A stretch of DNA of 64,000 nucleotides from Roseihalotalea indica (lineage in GTDB: Bacteria > Bacteroidota > Bacteroidia > Cytophagales > Cyclobacteriaceae): contig NZ_JAINFL010000002.1 of assembly GCF_022458895.1 (NCBI RefSeq), positions 434,001-498,000 of the forward strand, in the 5' to 3' direction. How positions within the stretch are numbered: the stretch's first letter is position 1; each line of letters starts with the position of its first letter. This document shows positions 63,695-64,000 of this stretch, piece after piece. The notes below the pieces were generated by a model. The model did not search any database. It was not told where the DNA came from and saw nothing but the letters and a program-made list of their open reading frames with translations. The position numbers were made by a program, and so were the translations under genes.

Positions 63695-64000
63695 TTAGCC
63701 GATTTCTTGCTCTTTGTTGATCGTAGTTTGTTTCTCTTGGACACTGGTTTGTAGAGAAACATAGCGGTCCTGCTGTTCAGAGGAAAGATGGGGGTAATTC
63801 TGTTCCAGCGAAGAACGTTGAGAATCTATGGTGGACGCCCCGACCTCTGGATGTTCCGTAGTGTTGGATAGGGCTTGTTTTATGGGAAGTTGTCCATTTT
63901 GCTGTCGATCGCTACTAATTATTTGATCTTTGATAGAAGCATACTGTTCCAGTTGCTGCTGGGTAAATGTAATCCGGGATTCCATCGAGTGCCCCTTCTG
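63695..64000 (-). CDS. Unrecognised Gln/Ser-rich protein, C-terminal part (runs off window)
   Basis: A minus-strand frame ends at 63695 and is open to the window edge: an ATG lies at 63985, but the codons before it (Gln-Lys-Gly-His-Ser) are also open, so it may be the C-terminus of a longer protein. The 96 visible residues from the ATG are hydrophilic and rich in Gln, Ser and Glu (TFTQQQLEQYASIKDQI, LSSEQQDRYVSLQTSV), probably helical, with no membrane segment. Low-complexity helical tails like this occur at the ends of relaxases and other mobile-element proteins, but I cannot identify it. Confidence 0.45.
   Translation of the reverse strand, partial: QKGHSMESRITFTQQQLEQYASIKDQIISSDRQQNGQLPIKQALSNTTEHPEVGASTIDSQRSSLEQNYPHLSSEQQDRYVSLQTSVQEKQTTINKEQEIG

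Noticed and set aside
1..64000. CRISPR arrays, rRNA genes, complete tRNAs, IS transposases, restriction or toxin-antitoxin systems
   Set aside because: None was found on reading both strands of the intergenic regions and the encoded proteins; only partial tRNA-like 3' ends were seen.

Overview
The window reads as chromosome of a free-living Bacteroidota bacterium, most likely a Cytophagales-type organism. The reasons are a SusC/SusD pair, two proteins with type IX secretion (T9SS) C-terminal sorting domains, bacillithiol biosynthesis (BshC), several TAnnTTTG -7 promoter boxes, A-rich leaders before start codons, and many lipoprotein and outer-membrane proteins. No rRNA, complete tRNA, CRISPR array or IS transposase was seen. 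Almost all of the window is ordinary chromosome; only the integrase locus near 29.3-30.9 kb and the right edge look accessory.

Layout. 0-3.8 kb: the 5' end of a lipoprotein gene (minus strand), then an overlapping operon rimO-bshC-5-formyl-THF cyclo-ligase. 4.1-11.3 kb: a T9SS cargo protein, the potassium uptake pair trkA-trkH, yaaA with a hypothetical gene, and an exported RraA-fold protein. 11.4-29 kb: a carbohydrate locus. A minus-strand operon (MFS sugar porter, DUF5107/TPR protein, GH2 lipoprotein) faces a divergent AraC regulator, followed by susC-susD and a giant FG-GAP/ASPIC lipoprotein. 29.3-30.9 kb: a lone tyrosine integrase with a good promoter, 200 bp from a sequence resembling a tRNA 3' end. 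30.9-39.7 kb: an FAD-linked oxidase, a T9SS sorting-domain protein behind an NtrC-type sigma-54 activator that lacks its DNA-binding domain, a large BNR-repeat exported protein, and an NTF2-like protein. 40-45.8 kb: a tripartite RND efflux operon. 46.7-55.3 kb: a signalling operon (histidine kinase, two response regulators, a CheB-CheR-PAS-kinase fusion, probably a third response regulator) plus an 8-TM histidine kinase. 55.6-63.4 kb: a second sugar locus with a GH106-type rhamnosidase, a small ORF plus SDR dehydrogenase, a divergent GH2 glucuronidase/galactosidase, and a NUDIX-fold regulator. The last ~550 bp carry hairpins, short iterons and the end of an unrecognised ORF.

How the parts fit. 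The two glycan loci use different regulatory logic. In the first, an AraC-type sensor sits beside a pair of 11-bp direct repeats in the divergent promoter region. In the second, the regulator candidate is a NUDIX-wHTH protein whose catalytic Nudix box is destroyed, and a perfect 13-bp palindrome with a TGTC/GACA core lies exactly between two divergent -7 boxes. Other unannotated structures worth attention are two ~120-bp MITE-like elements with perfect terminal inverted repeats and a conserved internal hairpin, a 21-codon ORF directly followed by a textbook terminator, and a second family of short palindromic intergenic repeats.
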